A DNA stretch of 64,000 nucleotides, from assembly GCA_047967505.1 (NCBI GenBank), contig CM106540.1. One strand, written 5' to 3'. The DNA is from Dipteris shenzhenensis (taxonomy: Eukaryota > Polypodiophyta > Polypodiopsida > Gleicheniales). The notes beneath the pieces are model-generated. The model did not search any database. It had not been told where the DNA came from and was given only the letters and a program-made list of their open reading frames with translations. The first letter of the stretch is position 1, and every line of letters starts with the position of its first letter. Position numbers and translations under genes: made by a program. Of the stretch, positions 46,601 through 53,544 are shown piece after piece.

Positions 46601-49600
46601 AGCGGAGGGGGTAGCGGGGGGTAGGTAGCGGAGGGGGTAGCGAGGGGTAGCGGAGGGGGTTAGTGAGGGGGTAGCGGGGGGTAGCAGGGGTAGCGGGGGG
46701 GTAGAAGGGGTAGCGGAGTGGGTAGTGGGGGGGAGGGTTAGCAGAGGTAGTGGGGGGGGGTTCGGAGTACAATGGAATAGTTGTAAGAATGGTTGGAACT
46801 GTAAGCACTTCTTAGGTGATGAGCGATTGTTGCAACACCAAAAGTGTAGGGAGCCAGGAGCCCAAAGAGTTGCTGCCATTTTGCGAGGAGCCGCCCATGC
46901 AAATGTAGACCCATGAATCCAATTCTAGAGAGACACATACACACATGTCATTGTGATTTGAATAACTTGCAAAATCTTGAATAGGTTGCTCCAATGGGTT
47001 TGCTTATTGCTTCACGTTTGATGGGTTTCTGCAATGAGTTTGTTTCTTGGTTCTCGTTTGGTGGGTTAGTGCAATGGGTTTGCTTGTTGCACAATTATAT
47101 ATATATATAACTTGAAAATAGTATTTTGAGAGTCAAGTACACATACATCGTGTGGGCATTTTAATATTAAGAACTTGGAATATGTTACACAGACACATCT
47201 ATATTAAATGCTCAAGAGCCAATATTAAGAACACAAAATTATGTTGATCTCATATATTCAAATAGATGGCAAACACTAGACACAAGAGTTTGTAGTTTCA
47301 AGGCTTAAGAGCTTAAAGCTATCGCGGGGGCACCAAATTGCCAAGTCTGAAACCATATAGCAAAGAAGCTGGGCTTAAGAGCTTAAAGCTATTGCAGGGG
47401 CACCAAATTGCCAATTCTGAAACCATATAGCAAAGAAGCTGGGCTTAAGAGCTTAAAGCTATTGCGGGGGCACCAAATTGCCAAGTCTAAACCATATAGC
47501 AAAGAAGCTGGGAACTCAACCCGACAAAGTGTGCACAGCCTCCTTGCTCACATGGCTCGTAATAAGTAGATAAGATGAATGAAATCTGTGCTAGCAAGGA
47601 TTTAAGAGAATTTAAGATCTTTTTTGTAGATAAAAAACTGTCTGGCAAAAATGACATAAAAGTATGTCTTCACTACCTTTTACAAGGTGGCAACATATTG
47701 TACTCTTTGTATCAACTATTGCAATACAGCCCCTTGGTCCATACATTCTTGCCTTAACCGCATGTCCAATTCGGTTAAGCTCGCTAATTGTGTAGCTTGA
47801 AGGTGATCAAGTTCCGTGCCACTTCATTTGTCAAGTGTTCTTCAACTGCTATGAAGCCTTTGCACTTGCTCCTTCATTGTCTCTCGTGCTCTGACCAACG
47901 CATCTGAGAGCATCTCTTGTATGGTCGCGATGTCTGTGCGAGGCCTTACATGCCTGTCGCTGTGTGAGGACAAATCAATCAAAGTGCCAAAATAACATCT
48001 TTTTGAAGTATAGAGGGGCATCCTCGTGATGAGGCTCTTTGCCATACACGTGGATGTAAATATTGCACGCCCCTGTGCTCTGATCACTGGGTGCCTGCAG
48101 TCATTAGTTTTTCATCTTTTCATGTTGCTAAATGGGTTGAGCACCGGATGTCAAGCGCCTTTGTCTTCTTGGCTTCCCTCATCTTGCTCTGCCTCTACCT
48201 CTGCATGTATTGGCTAGATGGTCAAGAAATCCTTCTTAGACACCAATCTTTTGATGTCCTTCCACTATAAGCCCTTAGGATCTGCCCACTACGAGGTTCG
48301 TTGGATAATGTTTGGCAAGTGCTGATTCCTGAAGGGGTGCAGTGGCAATCGTTTGCATCTGCTTATAACGTGTGCGGATTGCATGGGCACACTTCTCTTC
48401 TGCCCACTCCTCTTGTGTCAAAGGTCTCGTTCCTGCTCTTCTGGCTTTGTCATTACGAGGTGGCTCGTCTCCTCACACCTCCAACTGTGCTGTGTGAAGG
48501 TTCAAGGAAAAGACGGGTGCACGCAAGGCATTCTGAGGAATTTTGCATGCACAAATTCATGCAAGTTTTAACACATACGATTCTACGAATGTGCATAAGA
48601 TACCAGCAAATTTTAACACTTACAAATGTAACATGCAATGCATGTAACATGATGTTGAATGCATGCATGCAATACAATACATGATGCATCATGCATATTG
48701 ATTGCAATCAAGCATGCAATACGATACGTATTGCATGCATGCTTTCTTTTTATTTACAGTTGAATTACATGCATGCAAATATGTACCGTATTGCATTTCA
48801 AAAGAAAAATCAACATGCTATCTACAAATAAACGATCGATAAAAAAAACATAAAAGACACATGCAGGCCAAGCCTTGCAGAAACACACAGTATCTCAGTG
48901 ATCACCTTACATCCTGACATCCTGTGCTCCCATACAGCGTGCAAGGTGTAGATCATATGAGGTGCAGCTTCTATTTCAGCCTGCATTGTGCAGCATCTAT
49001 TAAATCTGTATGTGTGTGCATGTGAACTGTTCTTGAGTTGAAGGTTGCTTCCAACTCCTAGAGGTACTTCCAACTACTAAATTTTCTCATAGATGTGAAT
49101 GAATTGAAAAATCCCAATCATGAGTAAATACAGCTGTCATATGCCCTCCATGTTTGAATTTCAGAGGTGTAAAGAAATGAAGATGATCTGCCTTGACATA
49201 TCCCCATGCTTGTTGAAGCTCATGGGCTGAAACCTGTTCTTTTCCTTTGTAAGCTTCAAAATAAGTCTGTGCTGTAACTTTTTCAGCTATTTGCTTTGCT
49301 ATTTTTTTCCCTTTACGTTTCCCGAATTGACAACTCGTGGACACCTTTGTGGCAAATGCACAAGCCTTCCTTCCTATACTTTTGAAACATCTCCAACTCT
49401 ATCAATTTTCTAAGTGGTCGGTAATTTTTTTGTTGATTGGGCTTCTTACCCCCTCCTCAACTTCTGAATCAACTGGTGTCATCTTGATGAACTACTTTTG
49501 ATAAGGACCGCCTTCTTAGGAGCTTTGTGGCAGTTTTGGGACTCTTGAGTCCTTTGTGTTTACCAGACTTAGGTAGCATTGACTTTCATACCTTCACGCA

Positions 49601-52600
49601 ACCACACAACCCTATACTGACCATAGGCTATTTTCCCAAGGCTTATCAAGCAAATCAACTGCAAAGAAAAGCAAGGTCTAATACTTGTTTTATGCAGAAT
49701 CACAATTTCCACTTAGAAAATTAAAAAGTTACAAACTGAGAAGTAATTTAAACCCCAATAACTTCAAACTTTCACATAGGAGGATAGGGTTAGATGAAAG
49801 TGGAATAAAGAAACAGTGACACTGCATGGTCATGACTGAGGGCTCCCCCCTACTAGAGCTAAACTGTGTTATATTTCCTTATTCCAATGATGTGTGGTTT
49901 GTAAAATACAATGACTCTCTCAAAATTGCGGACAGAATCAAAATTTTACGCATGTAACAGCTTGCTACAATGATTTTTATTGTGAATTCTCCAACAAAAC
50001 CTTGGTGAAATTCAGGAATGTGTTCTTGGAGCATAATCTCAGCATATATCACTAGTTGAGAATGGAACACATCAAGGAATGGGTGCTAGTCTTTCATGTG
50101 CACTCGGTCTAGCATCCACTTCAAATCAATCCAAACTACTTGGAGAAGCAAGAATCAATCACCACACAGTGAGAACTCAAGAAATAGCTGCAAGAATTGC
50201 TCCAAAGTCCCAAACACAGCAAGACTCAAGAGACAAGCTGCAATTTAGTAATAAGTCTCCAGATCAAATCGTCTAGATTCTAGGAAGGATCTTTGTTCAA
50301 ATTGTCAGCTTAGGTTTAAATATGTAGAAATCACACACGAGTTTGTGTACAAAGTCAAATTGGAGCAAGATCTATCTTGTGGTGATATTCAAGTGCAAGC
50401 ATTAGCCAAGAACTAGCAAGCTCAACTAAGAAAACTGCAAAACAGGGTGGTTTGTTGCGAGGAAAAGGGTTAAAACTGACATGGATGATAGAGCATTATA
50501 GAAGGAATAATTTGGCTGAGAAGGATCGAGAATATAGTCCAGATGAGGAGAACATGTTCAAAAATAGAATTTGCTTAAGAAGACATGGGCCAGTAGCTAG
50601 ATGATCTCAAATTTCATTTTGGAGGAAACGAGTAGCAACTTTTACATTGGACGATATTAGATTGCCAGGCAAACAAGAGAACTGAAGTTCTAAGTTACAA
50701 AAGCTACAAAGAGCAAGAAAGCTAACACAAAGGTGGACTTGGCAATGAAGGAGAACTGAAGTTCTAAGTTTCAAAAGCTACAAGAGCAAGAAAGGTAGCT
50801 TTTAGAAGTCAATAAGCTAAACTAACAAATTATTCTTCCCAAGCAAGACAACTCCAGGGGAAAGGGTTACTTCGAGTTGATCAATTCATACGATGACATG
50901 GATATGAGGAAGTAGAAGAGCTTGTGCCACTGCACCTTTAGGAGAATTACACAGATATGCACAGACAGGAGAGGCTTTCTGAATAGTACATGAGGATCTT
51001 GGAGTTGTCTCTTAAAGCATCAATAGGTGACTCTGGATCCAACTTAGAGGATTCTCAGAGGTCTCAAATATCACAGATCTAGGCTTACCAATCTCATTTG
51101 TTGTTTTAACTTTGATGGATTGTCAAGAGCTGCTTGGTATTGGACCAACGCAATAATCCAGAGATTGGACAGTGAGGGGAGGTGTTGGAGAATTGATGCT
51201 CCAACCTTTGAACATCCATCTAGATGTAGAACTAGATTAGGTAAAGACAAGATGTATATGCAGTCATTTGTTAGCTAAATAGATGGATTGATGATGTTGC
51301 ATTCCAACCATGTGCCATGTTGGTGAATGATGTGGAAAACTTGTCAGCTGTCTTGGCATACATGGCATGTTAGGTATTCATCAGGGCAGTTGATCATGGC
51401 AGGTTGGCTATCAATCAGCTTGTCACATGCACCCCTGCACTTGGGTGCAATGGCTACATCGACACATGCATTATAGTTCCCTAGTAGGAGATTTTGTCAT
51501 ATGCTGTGACCTCTTTGTGAGCCCCTTGTCCAGGGACAGTCAGGAACAAGCTACGTAGGTCAGTCTCTCAGCCTTGGGTCAAGTCAGACAGTTAGTCCTT
51601 GTTCACTAGTACTCACTGGAGAACAGTAGGTTATTGTTTCCATCTTAGGTTTCTAGGTAGGTCTAGGTCTTAGCCTAGGATAGGATCCTAGAAGGGCCCC
51701 ACTTAGGGCTGAGACAATGAGGAAGAATGGGCTGGGGAAGGGCTGCCTTCATAGGCTGCCCTGTGCCCCTCCCTAGGTAGGCTTTTATGGGGCAAAGGGC
51801 CCAACCAGCCGACTAAAAGTCGGCCAGTTTGGGGCTGGTTGGCTCAGCCCACAGCCCTCTATATAAAGGGAGGCTGCAGCCCTCATTTATCATCCAGTTT
51901 CCCTGCCTTAGCCACTCCTACAGCTCACTTCCAACACCTTGTGCAGCCCCTGAACACTTCCAGATCTGGCCCTGATCAGCCTCAGCCCTTGGCCCTCAGT
52001 TCAACCTTTCTGGAAGGTGTCTACGCAGCACAACGGTTGGAGATTTGGACCAGCAAACGTACTGTTTCATGAGTTCTTAGAAGCTCTCTTTTGCAGTTTG
52101 CACAGTTCACTTCTCAGCTTTATCTCTCAGTCATATCTCAGGTCTCTCTCAGCTTTCACTCTCACTCACGTAGTAACCCTGCATTCTGGTGTACAGCACA
52201 AGCCTCTTCCTTGCCTTGCAGAAGTGCCCTACATTGTTAGTGTGGACAACATCGAGGTCTCGGTATTGGTCGGAGTTGCCTCTCAGGTCATTAGGTCTGC
52301 AAAATACCTGTGCACAGTGTACTATTCAGAAGTGTGTTTTCGTGCTCTCCCGAAAGGGTGTTTTTTTGTCTTTCAGTTCTCCAAGTATTAAAACAAATTC
52401 TCCCCTAATTGGGGGAGGGGGCCCTCAGTGGGTACAGGGACCCAATCGGTTGTCGTCTCTATTCTCTCTCTACCCTCATCTCCTTCCTCTCTCTATGGTG
52501 CGTAATGCTAATTCCTCGGTAAAGGTTTAAAGAAGATCTTGCCGCGACTACATGATCAGATAACCGTTGCATGTTACATTGGTATCAAAGCTTCTGTTTG

Positions 52601-53507
52601 TGTCCAGCTTGAGTACTGCAAGTGTATGGTTGTGTTGAGATCCGGAAAGGACACACAATCAAGTGCCATGGAAGGTTCATGGAAAGATGTCAGATTTGAA
52701 GGCTATCAAGAGGAGAAAGACCACAAATTAATTAATTAGTTCATGTCGGGTGCGAGGGAGTACACAATTAAAGGTGCTATTCATCCAATTAACCTAAGGT
52801 GCTGATAATTTGATTATGAGGCGCCACATGTCAATATTGCGAAGTGTCTCGATTTTTCCAGATCCTTTTGTCACCTCCTCTGAGCAAGTATATGAGGGGA
52901 GTGGGGGAGGGAGAGGGGGAGCGAGTATAGAAGGGAGAGGCTGGAGAGGCGAGGGGGAGGAGGAGCTGAAGGAATTGAGCATATGCAATCTGATGAAGCT
53001 CCCGCTTCTATTCACAAACCAGCAAATTGAAGCAAATCGAGGGAGGCTGGAGGGGGAGGAGTGGAGGGAGGGAGAGGTTGGAGGGGGAGGGAGGCAGTGG
53101 GGCTAAGAGGCAGAGGCGCCGATGGAGGGGGAGCAGGGCTGAGAGACAGAGGCGTCGACGAAGGGGGAAGCGGTGAAGTGTTAATTGGGCGAATTATTAA
53201 GGTTTATTCAAAGTCTTGGGCGAGGGAAAACAACAATTAATCAATTAATTGTTAGGAGTGCGGAAGCAAGTAGGAGAGATTGAGGTAAAGCACTATCCAT
53301 ACAAGCCACTGTGGGCTGCAGGAGAGGGCTCACTAAGGCCCTTTAAAATCGAAACTCGAAACTCAAAAGTAGTACTCAATCTCAAAGTCAAAACACATAG
53401 GCGGTGCTAGGTGGCACTGCGAAAATATCTCGTATTTGTGTCTGTCAAGTCGTTTCTCTTTGTGGCGAGGGATGTGATGTCCATGATCTCTGTATCTTGT
53501 GGGCCAC

Positions 53508-53544
<37 letters not shown>

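Noticed and set aside
46448-46879. 143-codon Pro/Ala/Thr-rich minus-strand frame
   Set aside because: It is the complement of the GGGGGTAGCG minisatellite. The repeat has no stop codons in these frames.
47301-47509. CRISPR-like array
   Set aside because: The units are contiguous 70-bp tandem repeats with no unique spacers, and the DNA is plant nuclear.
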